A model generated the notes under the pieces. It saw only the letters and a program-made list of their open reading frames with translations, was not told the DNA's origin and searched no databases. DNA of 64,000 nucleotides from assembly GCA_023935145.1 (NCBI GenBank), contig CM043699.1:77103138-77167137 (forward strand). The letters are read 5' to 3'. Of this stretch, positions 10,270-22,439 are shown one piece after another. Source of the stretch: Bretschneidera sinensis. Its lineage: Eukaryota; Streptophyta; Magnoliopsida; Brassicales; Akaniaceae. How positions within the stretch are numbered: the first letter of the stretch is position 1; every line of letters begins with the position of its first letter. The translations under genes were made by a program, and so were the position numbers.

Positions 10270-10557
10270 ATTGTTTTGTTTGTGAAAATTAAATTTTTGT
10301 CTGAATTGATTTTATTTTTCTACTAGTTTAGTTAGCATTTTTGTTTTATTTTTGTTTATTTGTTTTTATTTGCAATTGTCTTTAAAAAAAATAAAAATAA
10401 AAATAAATATATAAAAAACAATTTCCAATTTTTGTTGGCCCATTTTGTGAGTGTTGTGTTTTCTGTTTTTGCATTTATTTTATTTTATATTATCTTATTG
10501 TTATTTGTTATTTGTATTTTATTTTATTCTTTTGTTTCTACTGGTTAATTTATATTA

Positions 10558-12185
10558 GTGTTGTTTGTTTGGTGTATGCTTGGTCGGAGATCCCTAAACT
10601 TAGATTCAATACATTTAGATCCCGACTTAGAAAGAACTCTTAGGAGACAGAAAAGAGCACTAGTTGAAAGAGAGACAGTTGAAATGGGAGAAAATTTTAG
10701 GAATGCAAATCATCCGGAACATGTAGAGCAACCTAGAGCTTGGAATGTGGACTCAACTACATCCCTTAGGGATTTGTTCGCACCCGTTGTGACTAATTCA
10801 TCTTCTTGCATAGTGTTGCCACCTACCAATGCCACCCATTTTGACTTAAAACCACATGTCATCCAACTCCTACCCTCATTTCATGGCTTAGATCTTGAAA
10901 ATCCTTATAGTCGTGTAAAGAAGTTCAAAGACATTTGTGCCACATTCAAGTTTCAGAACTTCTCTGAGGAGTCAGTCCATCTTCCACTTTTCTCTTTTTC
11001 TCTTCACAATAGAGCTAGGGCATGGTTGGATTCAAATATGCCTGGGTCTATTACATCTTGGGAAAATCTGCTTAGCAAATTTTATCATAAGCTTTTCCCA
11101 ATGTCTAGAGTGAATGAGTGCCGAAGGGAGATTAGTTATTTCACTCAGGATGAGGATGAGAAGTTTTCTGAAAGTTTGGGGAGCTTCAAAGAGTTACTGA
11201 TCAGATGCCCTCCACATGGATATGAGAAGTGGAGACTCGTTCAATTCTTCTACCAAGGGTTGACTCAACCCAACCGTAGCATGATCGAGTCTATGAATGG
11301 GAGGGCATTCTTAAGTCTGACAGGAGATGAAGCATACAACGCATTGGACAAGTTATCCGACAACTTGCAGCAGTGGGTTTTTCAAGTTGTCGAGATAAGT
11401 CCATTCGTGCTCCTAAGAAAGGAGGCATCTATGAGGTCAGGGAAGATGCTGACTTGAGGATAAAGTTAGACACTCTCACTAAGAAGATTGACGCTCTCAC
11501 TGTGTGCCAATCCATCAATGCTGCCAACCCATTCCATGTTGATAGTTGTTCCATCTGTGCTAGTCCCATGCATCTAGCACAGAATTGTCCATCAATGCCG
11601 GTTTTTGCCGATTATCCTATGGTACAAGTGAATGCTTTCAATGACTATCGGAAGCAGTCAAATGGATTTTACTCCGAGACGTACAATCCAGGGTGGCGGA
11701 ACCACCCCAATTTTTCATGGAAGTAGAGCCAACCAATGAATCAGGGAGGAGCCCCGTATCATGCTCAAAATCAATACCCTCCCGGATTTGCCCCACAAAT
11801 TCCTAGTCATGGTCGCTCTGCCCATCCAGCATCATCACCTGCTTACCAAGCTCTAATTCAAACGCCAGTGTCAGTTTCACAGTCACTAGAGGACACCCTT
11901 AAGGAGTTCATGAAGATGACTGGCCAATCCATGAGCGAAGTAAGAAGTACAACAATGGTAAACACCCAAGCAATTGCCAAACTAGAAAGTCAAATAGGGC
12001 AAATTGCAAATCACTTGGGTGAAAGAGAGAATGGGAAGTTCCCCAGTCAGCCCGTGCCTAACCCGAAAGGACAGTTTATGGTTGAAAATTCATCAATTCC
12101 TACGCACGGGGACGAACAAGTGCAGTCGATTGTCACATTGAGGTCTGGGAGACAAGTGGACAATCGAGTATAAGAGAACCCTCCT
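10558..12185 (+). pseudogene. gag of element B
   Basis: A reading frame of 299 codons (10558-11457) covers the N-terminal part and the retrotransposon gag domain (ARAWLDSN near 11022; SKFYHKLFPMSR near 11073; FFYQGLTQPN near 11244). The likely start is the Met at 10579, since the codons before it look like leader. One base is missing near 11375 relative to C, so the C-terminal part reads in another frame (11373 onward). That part includes a single zinc knuckle CSICASPMHLAQNC (about 11547-11588) and the YNPGWRNHPNFSWK motif before a stop at 11724-11726. The remainder runs on to a TAA at 12171-12173. Gag would form the particle and bind element RNA. Inactive because of the frameshift and stops. 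Confidence 0.88.
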
Positions 12186-12834
12186 ATGCAGCAAAGGCAA
12201 AAAAGTGGCAACAAGGAAAAGAGAGATGCTGAGCCATCTACAGCTACACCTACTATGAAGGACCCTCTTAGGTCGCTTGTACCTAAATTGCCATACCCTG
12301 AGAGATTACAGGTGCCTAAGAAAGGAGGGAAGTATGAGGAAATTCTGGAGGTATTCAAACAAGTCCAAATCAATATCCCATTATTGGATGCCATCCATCA
12401 AGTGCCGTCATATGCCAAGTTTTTAAAGGACTTGATCACTATCAAGAGGAAGACGAATGTCCCAAAGAAGGCATTTTTAACTGAGCAGGTTAGCTTAATC
12501 CTTCAGTGCAAGCTACTCATTAAGTATAAGGACTCGGGGTGTCCTACCATCTCTTGCACGATAGGAGTCAGCCAGATTGAGAGGACTCTCTTGGATCTAG
12601 GAACAAGTGTGAACCTTCTACCGTACTCAGTCTATTTATAGTTAGGGTTAGGAGAACTGAAGCCCACAAACACGATGCTTCAATTGGCTGATAGGTCAGT
12701 GAAAATACCACAGGGAATAGTTGAGGACGTCTTGATAAAAGTGGATAAATTCTATTTCCCAGTGGATTTTATTGTGCTTGACACAGAGCCGGTTCATAAT
12801 GTAAGGATTTAGATACTGGTTATTCTAGGGTGAC
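12186..12834 (+). pseudogene. protease region of element B, first part
   Basis: The gag-protease linker and protease active site read from about 12186. The active site is DLGTS (from about 12593) where A and C have DLGAS. A stop follows at 12639-12641. The codon equivalent to the shared stop of A and C reads CAA (Gln) here, before LADRS near 12680. The domain is cut at 12834 by element C within the VILG stretch and resumes at 22440 with the LATVNTLINC block. Confidence 0.87.
12830..12834 (+). repeat. Target site duplication of element C (left copy)
   Basis: GTGAC precedes C and is repeated at 22440-22444. Taking out C and one copy restores the continuity of the protease gene of B. Confidence 0.95.
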
Positions 12835-14116
12835 TGTTGTGAGTTTTAAATTACTCGCACGCGCACGAGTCGTTTGCAGTATAGCGTTGTGCAAGTGCGA
12901 GGTCGAATCCACAGGGAATTGCGTTGTGAAAGTATATTTTCAATCTAAACAAATTCTATCTTAACCTAGTTCCGAATTTCAGATGATAATTTGCAAAAGA
13001 AATTAAAATTAAACTAAATTAATTTTTAAAAACTAATAATTAAAACACTAAGGTTTCCAAATCCACCCCACTGAAGTTAAGCATATATGTTCTAAAAATA
13101 TAGCCTATCAAAACATTCCATGAATCCAACTATAAGACAAAAAACAAAGAATATCCCAACTAAACCAAAAGCATCCAATGTATCCGCTCTCAACAAATCA
13201 CAAAAGAAATCCAATTTAATCGAAAAGCATTCAATATATCCATCAGATGAAACACAAGGAATATCCAACAGACAATTTAAACTCAATCAATTAAAAGATT
13301 AACTCAAATAATTGACAGAACATTTATACTAAATATTGTCAGATTTGTACAAGCAAATCTGAACTACTACGCCAAACAACGGCGGGGCTTCATTTTCAAC
13401 CTTAGCTGAAGAGTCTAGCCACTTATAACTATGAAACTACAATTCATAACAAAAGTGCTAAACATTTAAACTAAAACAACTAAATGTAAAGAAATAAATA
13501 AATAACTTTACATGGGAAAAATTCCACTCGCTGACGGGCGGCGCTTCCCCTCGTGGTGACAAAGCCTTCGAGATCCACCAGAATGCTAGTGGACGTCAAT
13601 CGATAAACACCAAAGTGGCTCAGGAATTGTAAATTAAAGATGAAGTGAAGAAGGGCTTATATAGGGAAATATCACAAGTGCAATATGCTTCCAATCCGAT
13701 GTGGGATACTGCAGATTCCAGTTTTTGCTCTTTGACCTTTGTCTACTAAAACTGCCATAACTTTCTCTAGAAAAATCATTTTATTGATCCGTAAAATTCT
13801 CTATAAAATAGACATCGGGATCTTTCCAAGCGTATATGGTGCATCTCGTGGTTCTTTCTGAATCAATACAGTTAAATCCTCAAAAATGGCTGATCTGTCA
13901 CGCTGAAATCATGCACAGTCTGACCTTTGTCTACTAAAACTGCCATAACTTTCTCTAGAAAAATCATTTTATTGATCCGTAAAATTCCCCAGAAAATAGA
14001 CATTCGGAGCTTTCCAAGCATATATGGTGAATCTTCTGGTTCTTCCTAAATCAATACATTTTAATCTAACAAGTGTAAATTAAAGGGCCAAAATATGCAA
14101 TATTTGGCACTCATCA
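12835..14116 (-). repeat. 3' LTR of element C
   Basis: Runs from TGTTGTGAGTTTTAAATTAC to GGCACTCATCA on the plus strand, 1282 bp. It contains two copies of the 186 bp module (about 13733-14075) and a TATA box (minus strand TATATAAG, 13656-13663). It lacks about 110 bp present in the other LTR next to its U3 end. Confidence 0.94.
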
Positions 14117-14132
14117 AATACCCCCAAACTTA
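14117..14132 (-). promoter_or_regulatory. Polypurine tract of element C
   Basis: Minus strand AAGTTTGGGGGTATT directly before the LTR. Further matching tracts lie at 15111-15126 and 15215-15229, as in A and B. Confidence 0.85.
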
Positions 14133-15405
14133 CAATTTGCTAGTCCTTTAACAAAACAAAATAATAAAAAAAAAACTAAATGAAAAACAAAGAACATAAA
14201 GATAAGTTCATCACTCATGGTATCCAAAAATTTAAGGAGCACACATCACCATGATATTCATTCATGAGCAAGCTTAAAAAGATAAACCCATCTTCGCAAT
14301 GAATAGAAAAGTTAAAATCTAATTACTTACAAAAGGCAGGTTAGGGCATCACAAGTCTAACACTGTGTAAAGTGAATTAGCATATAGAAATGAAGCTTCC
14401 AAGTGACTCCAATGTGTAAGGTCTCCATGTCTCAAGATTCACCGAATTTCCCATCAAAATGAACGAAAAATGCATAGTTTTTTTTTTTTTTTTAATAAGG
14501 CACGGCTATGTCTAGTTCCCTTAAGCTTTCTAATTGACCCATGTAGCGAGTGTTGAGTCAATGACTCCTAAACCAAATGGTTTTAGGGCATTAGGTGTAA
14601 AGATACCCCTAAAGACTTACTAACTCGAGTCAAAAAGGCTACAAAATTAAACCGGCCTTAATACTACCAAGCAAAATTTCCACCTTTTGACGTGAACACT
14701 CACTGCTTACTGAGGCAAGAGGTCCAGTTACTCAACGGAAAGTTTATTTATGATAATAATTTTTTTTTATTTTTTTTATGCTTTTCTATGCCCAAGAGTT
14801 CATCCAACAAGTCATCCAGTTTCAGTTAAGATAAGGAAAAATACACATTAAAATCACATGTCATACCTCACATAATTTGTGCTAATGTGCTTGTGTTAGA
14901 TTATGTCAAACATGTGAATTATCAAATGCCTAAGGTAAGTAACTAAATTTTAAAATTTATCACCAGATCATGTGTTCAAAATGTTAAGCTCACCAATGAC
15001 ATCACATCACAGAAATTGTTTAGATCAACCAAAATTTCACGATAACATGAGCATGCATTTATCTCTACGACGAAAAGACAACAAATTAGGACAAAGTGTG
15101 TGATGTGTCTCCCATACCCCCAAACTTAAATTACACATTGACCCCAATGTGTGACTAATATGGAACGAGCTGACCTGAGATATGGAGAACTAGCTGGACT
15201 GGTATGGCTCATAGCATACCCCCAAACTTGAACTGAAGTATGCATTGTCCCTGAAAAATAAAAACTGGAAAACAAAAAATACTGGAAACAAACATTAATC
15301 ACAAAAATGCGAAATAATAAATAAACAAAAAAGATAAGCTGTGGGGTGCCTCCCATGAGCGCTAAGTTTAAAGTTTTTAGCCAGACTCTCCCTAGAATAC
15401 TACAC
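14133..15405 (-). other. 3' noncoding region of element C
   Basis: No gene is seen. It matches the noncoding region of A and B, with two additional purine tracts near its integrase-proximal end. T-runs lie near 14479 and 14760. The 92 bp unit is present once, not twice. Confidence 0.75.
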
Positions 15406-16790
15406 TCAATCTGAGTAACTAGGATCCTCCAACAGTATCGTCTCAATGTCCAGACTCCTCAACTCTAAGAATGGTTTTAGCCTCTATCCATTTACCTTGA
15501 AAGTATTGCCATTCTTAGGATTCTTAATCTCGATGGCCCCATGAGGAAAAACTGATCGAATAATGAATGGACCTGACCATCGGGATTTGAGCTTGCCTAG
15601 AAAAAGATGCAGGCGCGAATTGTAAAGAAGAACTTTCTGACCCGGCTCAAAAGCTCGTCTCAAAATGTTTTGGTCATGAGTCTTCTTCATTTATGCTTTG
15701 TATGATCGGGCACACTCATATGCATCATTCCACAGCTCCTCCAATTCATTGAGTTGGAGCTTCCGTTGTGAGCCAGCCTTGGAAAGATTGAAATTCAGTT
15801 GCTTGATAGCCCAATACGCACGATGCTCTAATTCAACCGGAAGGTGACATGCCTTTCCGTACACAATGTGATAGGGAGACATGCCAATTGGCGTCTTGAA
15901 GACTGTCCGATATGCCCACAGTGCATCAGTCAATCGCAGAGACCAATCTTTTCTATTAGGGTTCACAGTCTTTTCCAAAATTTGTTTGATCTCGCGATTT
16001 GAAATTTTCACTTGACCACTCGTCTGTGGGTGATACGGGGTGGCAACTTTGTGCGGATGAAATACTTCTTCATCAACTGCTCAAAGATCTTGTTGCAAAA
16101 GTGCTTACCTCCATCACTTATGATTGCTCGAGGCGTACCAAAACGAGCAAAAATAGTGTCTTTCAAGAACTGGACCACAACTCTATGATCATTGGTCTTG
16201 CACGCAACGGCCTGCACCCACTTGGACAGATAGTCCACAGCAACTAGAATGTATAAGTAGACAAAGGAGTTTGGGAATGGTCCCATGAAATCAATGCCCC
16301 ACACATAAAAAATCTCAACAATCAGAATAGGGTTGAGGGGCATCATATTTCTCCTAGAAAGACTCCCTAGCATTTAGCAATGCTCACAAGATACACAGTA
16401 GGTGTGAGAGTCCCAAAACAGGGTAGGCCAATAAAATCCACACTGCAAAATCTTCGCAGCAGTCTTTTTGGCACTAAAATGGCCTCCACATGCATGATCA
16501 TGACAAAAGGCGATGACATGAGATTGGTCATGCTCAAGAATACACCGTCTAATGATCTGATCAGGACAATACTTGAACAGGTAAGGATCGTCCCAGAAAA
16601 AATGTTTTACCATGGCCAAAAATTTTGATTTATCTTGCCTCCCCCAATGCAAGAGCATGTGTCCGGTGACAAGATAGTTCACTATGTCAGCAAACCATGG
16701 TGCGGGACTGTGAGCAATGTGCATCAATTGCTCATCAAGAAAAGTCTCAGAAATGGGAGTGGCGGCCTCAGTGAATTCCATAATCAATCT
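15406..16790 (-). pseudogene. integrase of element C
   Basis: The integrase reads from about 16790 down to the stop at 15406-15408, about 455 codons. The H2C2 region ([17 protein letters not shown]) lies near 16510-16375. First catalytic Asp is in GIDFMGPF (near 16290) and second in [10 protein letters not shown] (near 16110); both are intact. The third catalytic residue is Lys instead of Glu (codon 16006-16008, in SGQVKISN), as in A. A stop follows TFKVNG near 15483 and a frameshift lies near 16040. Integrase would cut and join element DNA to the host; loss of the Glu predicts no activity. Confidence 0.9.
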
Positions 16791-18290
16791 AGACAAATGG
16801 TCCGCCACCATATTTTTCAAACCTTTCTTATCCCGAATCTCAATGTCGAACTCTTGAAGTAGCAAGATCCATCGGATAAGACAAGATTTAGCATCTTTTT
16901 TAGAGAAAAGATACTTCAATGCAGCATGGTCCGAGTAGATAATGACTTTAGATCCTAACAAGTAGGATCTGAACTTGTCTAATGCAAAAATAATTGCAAG
17001 CAACTCCTTCTTAGTGGTAGAGTAATTGAGTTGTGCGTCGTTTAGAGTTTGACTTGCATAATAGATAGCATGGGGAAGTTTATCAACACACTGCCCCAAA
17101 ATAACTCCAACAGCATAGTCTGATGCGTCACACATAATCTCAAACGTCACACCCCAGTTGGGTGGCTGAATAATGGGTGTGGACGTCAGAATCTTTTTCA
17201 GATCCTCAAATGCTTTCTTGCAATCCTCATCAAATAGAAATGGGGCATCTTTCAGCAATAACTTGCACAAGGGCCTGGTGATCTTGCTGAAATTCTGGAT
17301 AAATCGCCTATAGAAACCTGCATGGCCCAGAAAAGATCGAACCTCTTTCATCGTACGTGGGGGTGGAAGGTTGGAAATCAAATCCACCTTTGCTTTGTCG
17401 ACCTCAATCCCTCGATGAGATACGACATGCCCCAGTACAGTTCCTTGCTTGACCATAAAATGGCACTTCTCCCAATTAAGCACCAGGTTCTTCTCCTTGC
17501 ACCGTACTAAAACCAAAGAGAGACGGTGCAGGCACTCCTCAAATGTTGAACCGAAGACGGAGAAGTTGTCCATGAAAATCTCCAAGAACTGCTCTACTAT
17601 GTCAGAGAATATACTGACCATGCACCGCTAAAAAGTGGCGGGTGCATTGCATAACCCAAAGGGTATGCGACGGTAGGCAAAAGTCCCAAAAGAACAGATA
17701 AATGTCGTCTTCTCCTGATCTTCGGGGTCCACAAGGACCTGGTTATATCCAGAATAACCATCCAAAAAGCAATAATACTCGTGCCCAGCCAAACGCTCCA
17801 CCATCTGATCAATAAATGGAAGTGGAAAGTGATCCTTCCTTGTGGCAACGTTCAGCTTACAGTAGTCTATACACACTCTCCACCCAGACTGTACACGAGT
17901 TGGCACCAACTCGTCGTCCTTATTCTTTACTACCGTTAATCTAGCTCGCTTGGGCACGACATGAATGGGGCTCACCCACTTGCTATCAGAGATGGGATAA
18001 ATGATCCCTGCATCTAACAGCTTATTAACCTCTGCCCTCACAACCTCTTGCATAGCAGGGTTGAGCCTTCTTTGTGGCTCCCTCGATGGCTTAGCATCTT
18101 CCTCCAAATGTATCCTGTGCATCACCACCGAGGGGCTGATTCCCTTAATATCCTCAATGGTCCAGCCAATAGCTTCCTTGTGCTCTCTTAAAACATCTAG
18201 TAATTTATCCTCTTGAGCCTCACCTAAATCTGAAGCTATTATCACAGGAAAACAATCTGCTGGACCCAGGAACTTATACTTAAGATTATC
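16791..18290 (-). pseudogene. reverse transcriptase and RNase H of element C
   Basis: The frame is almost open from 18245. RT motifs are LDAGIIYPISDSKWVSP near 18000, CIDYCKLNVATRKDHF near 17850, LDGYSGYNQ near 17755, and PFGLCNAPATF just before a stop at about 17628-17630. The catalytic motif is FMDN (17565-17576) instead of FMDD; the second metal-binding Asp is replaced by Asn (codon 17565-17567). The thumb, RNase H ([13 protein letters not shown] near 17140; [11 protein letters not shown] near 16930) and [10 protein letters not shown] near 16800 follow without interruption. Apart from the Asn and one stop this is the best-preserved pol in the window. Confidence 0.92.
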
Positions 18291-19433
18291 CTATAAAGGC
18301 TTAAGTTCCTTCTTTTGAGGTTCTGATGCTACTGTCTCCTCCTCCTCATTGCTTTCTTGAGGATCAGACTCCAAAATGGCATTTACTTCCTCGAGTAACT
18401 TATCTAAGCCCAAGTCCTCTCCAAAGTGAGCAAAGTATGCCTCTATGGGATCCTCAATGCTTGATTCATTCACAGTATCCTCAAGAATCTCCTCTATCAA
18501 GCATATATCTCTCACTTCATCATATTCTAGTGGTTGCCTAGTGATATCAAAAATGTTCAACTCCACTGTCATATTTCCGAAGGAGATCTTCATCACCCCT
18601 GTCTTACAGTTGATTAGGGCGTTAGCCGTGGCTAAGAATGGTCGCCCTAGAATCACTGGTATTTGAATCCCTACATTCTGAACCGGCTCTATGTCAAGCA
18701 CAATAAAATCCACGGGGAAATAGAACTTATCCACTTTTATCAAAACATCCTCAACTATCCCCCGTGGTATTTTCACTGACCTGTCAGCCAATTAAAGCGT
18801 CGTGGATGTGGGCTTCAATTCTCCTAACCCCAACTGCGCATAGACTGAGTAGGGTAGAAGATTCACACTCGCCCCTAGATCTAAAAGGGCCCTCTCAATA
18901 TGGCTGACTCCTATCGTGCAAGAAATGGTAGAACACCTCGGGTCCTTATACTTGATGGGTAGCTTGCACTGCAGGATTGAGCTGACCTGCTCGGTCAAAA
19001 ATTCCTTCTTTGGGACATTCGTCCTCCTCTTAATAGTGACCAAGTCCTTTAAAAACTTGGCATATGATGGCACTTGATGGATGACATCCAAAAATGGGAT
19101 ATTGATTTGGACTTGCTTGAATACCTCTAGGATTTCCTCATACTTCCCTCCTTTCTTCGGCGCCTGTAGTCTCTCGGGGTAAGGCGCTCTAGGTACAAAC
19201 GACCTAGGAGGGTCCTTCTCAGTAGGTGTGGCTGTGTTGCCACTCCCTTGCCCTTGCTGCATAGCAGGGCTCTCTTCCACTCGATTGTCCACTTGTCTCC
19301 TAGACCTCAGTGTGACAATCGACTGTACTTGTTCCTCCCCGTGCGTAGGAGTTGATGAACTCTCAACCATAAATTGTCCTTTCGGGTTGGGCACGGGTTG
19401 ACTGGGGAACTTTCCTTTCTCTTTCTCATCCAA
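18291..19433 (-). pseudogene. gag-protease linker and protease of element C
   Basis: Open from 19433 to a TAA at about 18789-18791, and then again to a stop near 18290. The active site DLGASVNLLPYS (near 18880) is intact and GRPFLATANALINC follows near 18640. The TAA lies between STTL and LADRS, at the same codon as the stop in A; B has Gln. Whether the family once used readthrough here cannot be judged from three copies. The acidic tail (DLGLDKLLEEV near 18400) leads into RT. Confidence 0.9.
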
Positions 19434-20849
19434 GTGACTTGCAATTTGCCCTATTTAACTCTCCAGCTTGGCAATTGCTTGGGTGTTTACCACTGTTGCA
19501 CTCCTCACATCACTCATATTTTGGCTAGTCGCCTTCGTGAACTCCTTAAAGGTGTCCTCTAGCGACTGTGAAACTGGCGCTGGTGTTTGAGTGGGTGCTT
19601 AGTAAGCAGGTGAAGGTGCTGGATGGGCAGAACGACCATGATTTGGAATTTGTGGAGCAAATCTGGGAGGATATTGATTTTGAGCATAATGAGGGGCTCC
19701 TCCCTGATTCATTGGTTGGTTATGCCTCCATGAAAAATTTGGGTGGTTCCACCACCCTGGATTGTACGTCTCGGAGTATGATCCATTTGACTGCCTTTGA
19801 AAGTCATTGAAAGCATTTACTTGATCCATAGGATACTCGGCACAAGCCGACATTGATGGGCAATTTTGTGCTAGATGCATGGGACTAGCACAGATGGAAC
19901 AGCTTTTAACATTGAATGTGTTGGCAGCATTGATGGATTGGCTCACAGTGAGAGCGTCAATCTTCTTAGTGAGGGCATCTAACTTTATCCTCAAGTCAGC
20001 GTCCTCCCTGACCTTATCGATGCCTCCCCTTTTAGGAGCACGAATTGACTTATCTCGACAGCTTGAAAAATCCTACTGCTGCGAGTTGTCGGATAACTTG
20101 TCCAACGCCATGTATGCTTCGTCTCCTGTTAGACTCAAGAATTCCCCCCCCCCATTTATAGACTCGATCATGCTTTGGTTGGGTTGAGTCAACCCTTGGT
20201 AGAAGAATTGAATGAGTCTCCACTTCTCATATCCATGTGGAGGGCATCTGATCAGTAACTCTTTAAAGCGCTCTCAGCTCTCAGAGAACTTCTCATCCTC
20301 ATCCTGAGTGAAAGAGCTAATCTCCTTTGGGCACTCATTCACTCTAGACATTGGGAAAAACTTATGATAAAATTTGCTCAGCAGGTTTTCACAAGATGTA
20401 ATAGACCCAGATGTGTTGGAATCCAACCACGCCCTAGCTCTATCATGAAGAGAAAAAGGGAAAAGTCGAAGATGGACTGACTCCTCAGAGAAGTTCTAGA
20501 ATTTAAATGTGGCACAAATGTCTTTGAACTTCTTCACATGGTTATAAGGATTTTCAAGATCTAAGCCATGGAATGAGGGTAAGAGTTGGATAACATGTGG
20601 CTTCAGGTCAAAGTGTGTGGCATTGGTTGGTGGCAACACTATGCAAGAGGATGAGTTAGTCGCAATGGGTGCAAACAAATCCCTAAGGGATGTAGTGGAG
20701 TCCACGTTCCAAGCTCTAGGTTGCTCTAAATGTTCAGGATGATTAAAATTCTCTCCCATCTCAACAGTTTCTCTCTCAACTAGTGCTCTTTTCTGTCTCC
20801 TAAGAGTCTTTTCTAAGTCGAGATCTAAATGTGTCAAATCTAAGTTCAA
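19434..20849 (-). pseudogene. gag of element C
   Basis: Reads from the Met at 20849 in one frame with four or five stops (near 20496, 20275, 20072, 19601 and 19455). The gag domain and the zinc knuckle CSICASPMHLAQNC (about 19900-19860) match B, as does YNPGWWNHPNFSW. A run of ten G on the coding strand (plus-strand C at 20144-20153) replaces GGGAGGG of B and adds one codon without shifting frame. Unlike B there is no frameshift between the two gag halves. Confidence 0.9.
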
Positions 20850-21022
20850 GGATCTTCAACCAAGCATACACCAACAGAAAACAATGAGATACTAATCAGC
20901 AGAAACAACAGAATAAAGCAAACACACAAGTCACAATTTTTTTTTTTTTAATAAAAAATTGCTAACTAACTAGTAGAAAAATAAAATCAATTCAGACCAA
21001 AAATTTTCACAAACCAAAAAAT

Positions 21023-21040
21023 TCCCCGGCAACGGCACCA
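21023..21040 (-). promoter_or_regulatory. Primer binding site, tRNA-Asp type, element C
   Basis: Minus strand TGGTGCCGTTGCCGGGGA, six bases inside the 5' LTR. It differs at one position from the complement of the plant tRNA-Asp 3' end (TGGCGCC). The same T occurs in B, so it is a family feature and not decay. Confidence 0.88.
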
Positions 21041-21046
21041 AAAACT

Positions 21047-22439
21047 TGTTGTGAGTTTTAAATTACTCGCAAGCGCACGATTCGTTTGTAGTATAGCGTT
21101 GTGCAAGTACGAGGTTGAATCCACAAGGAATTGCGTTGTGAAAGTCTATTTTCAATCTAAACTAACTCTATCTTAACCTAGTTCCGAATTTCAGATCATA
21201 ATTTGCAAAAGAAATTAAAATTAAACTAAATTGATTTTTAAAAACTAATAATTAAAACACTAAGGTTTCCAAATCCACCCCACCGAAGTTAAGCATATAT
21301 GTTCTAAAAATATAGCCTATCAAAACATTCCATGAATCCAACTATAAGACAAAAAACAAAGAATATCCCAACTAAACCAAAAGCATCCAATGTATCCGCT
21401 CTCAACAAATCACAAAGGAAATCCAATTTAATCGAAAAGTATTCAATGTATCCATCAGATGAAACACAAGGAATATCCAACAGACAATTTAAACTCAATC
21501 AATTATAAGATTAACTCAAATAATTGAGATAACATTTATACTAAAAATTGTCAGATTTGTACAAGCAAATCTGAACTACTACGCCAAACAACGGCGGGGC
21601 TTCATCTTCAACCTTAGCTAAAGAGTCTAGCCACTCATAACTATGAAACTACAATTCATAATAAAAGTGCTAAACATTTAAACTAAAACAACTAAATGTA
21701 AAGAAATAAATAAATAACTTTACATGGGAGAAATTTCACTCGCTGACGGGCGGCGCTTCCCCTCGTGGTGACAAAGCCTTTGAGATCCACCAGAATGCTA
21801 GCGGATGACCACCGATAAACACCAAAGTGGCTCAGGAATTGTACATTAAAGATGAAGTGAAGAAGGGCTTATATAGGGAAATATCACAAGTGCAATATGC
21901 TTCCAATCCGATGTGGGATACTGCAGATTCCAGTTTTTGCTCTTTGACCTTTGTCTACTAAAACTGTCATAACTTTCTCTAGAAAAGTAATTTTATTGAT
22001 CCGTAAAATTCTCCAGAAAATAGACATCGGGATCTTTCCAAGCGTATATAGCTCATCTCGTGGTTCATCCTGAATCAATACAGTTAAATCCTCAAAAATG
22101 GCTGATCTGTCACGCTGAAATCATGCACAGCCTGACCTTTGTCTACTAAAACTGCCATAACTTTCTATAAAAAAATCATTTTATTGATTCATAAAGTTTC
22201 CCAGAAAATAGACATCCGGATATTTCCAAGCATATATGGCTCATTTTCTGGTTCTTCCTAAATCAATATAGTTTAATCCTCAAAAATGGCTGATCTGCAT
22301 GAGCAATTCTGGCAATTTAGTGAAACTTCTTTCCAAGCTTGTAAACCTGTAAAACAACGAAAACAACTCAAAGTAACAAATTCCTAAGTTAACAAATATA
22401 AATTAAATGGCCAAAATATGCAATATTTGGCACTCATCA
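21047..22439 (-). repeat. 5' LTR of element C
   Basis: From TGTTGTGAG to GGCACTCATCA on the plus strand, 1393 bp. It carries two copies of the 186 bp module (about 21945-22345) and a TATA box (minus strand, 21868-21875). Differences from the 3' LTR are scattered substitutions and the deletion described there. Confidence 0.94.

Larger units (their letters stand above)
12835..22439 (-). mobile_element. Gypsy element C, Athila-like, nested in B
   Basis: Complete 9605 bp LTR retrotransposon on the minus strand. It has a 5' LTR at 21047-22439, primer site, gag, protease, RT, RNase H, integrase, a noncoding 3' region, purine tract and a 3' LTR at 12835-14116. Target duplication GTGAC. It must be younger than B, which it interrupts, and it has the fewest stops of the three. 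It still carries stops in gag and protease, RT motif FMDN and a lost integrase catalytic Glu, so it could not move on its own. The LTRs differ by a few percent by eye plus a deletion of about 110 bp in the 3' copy. Confidence 0.96.
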
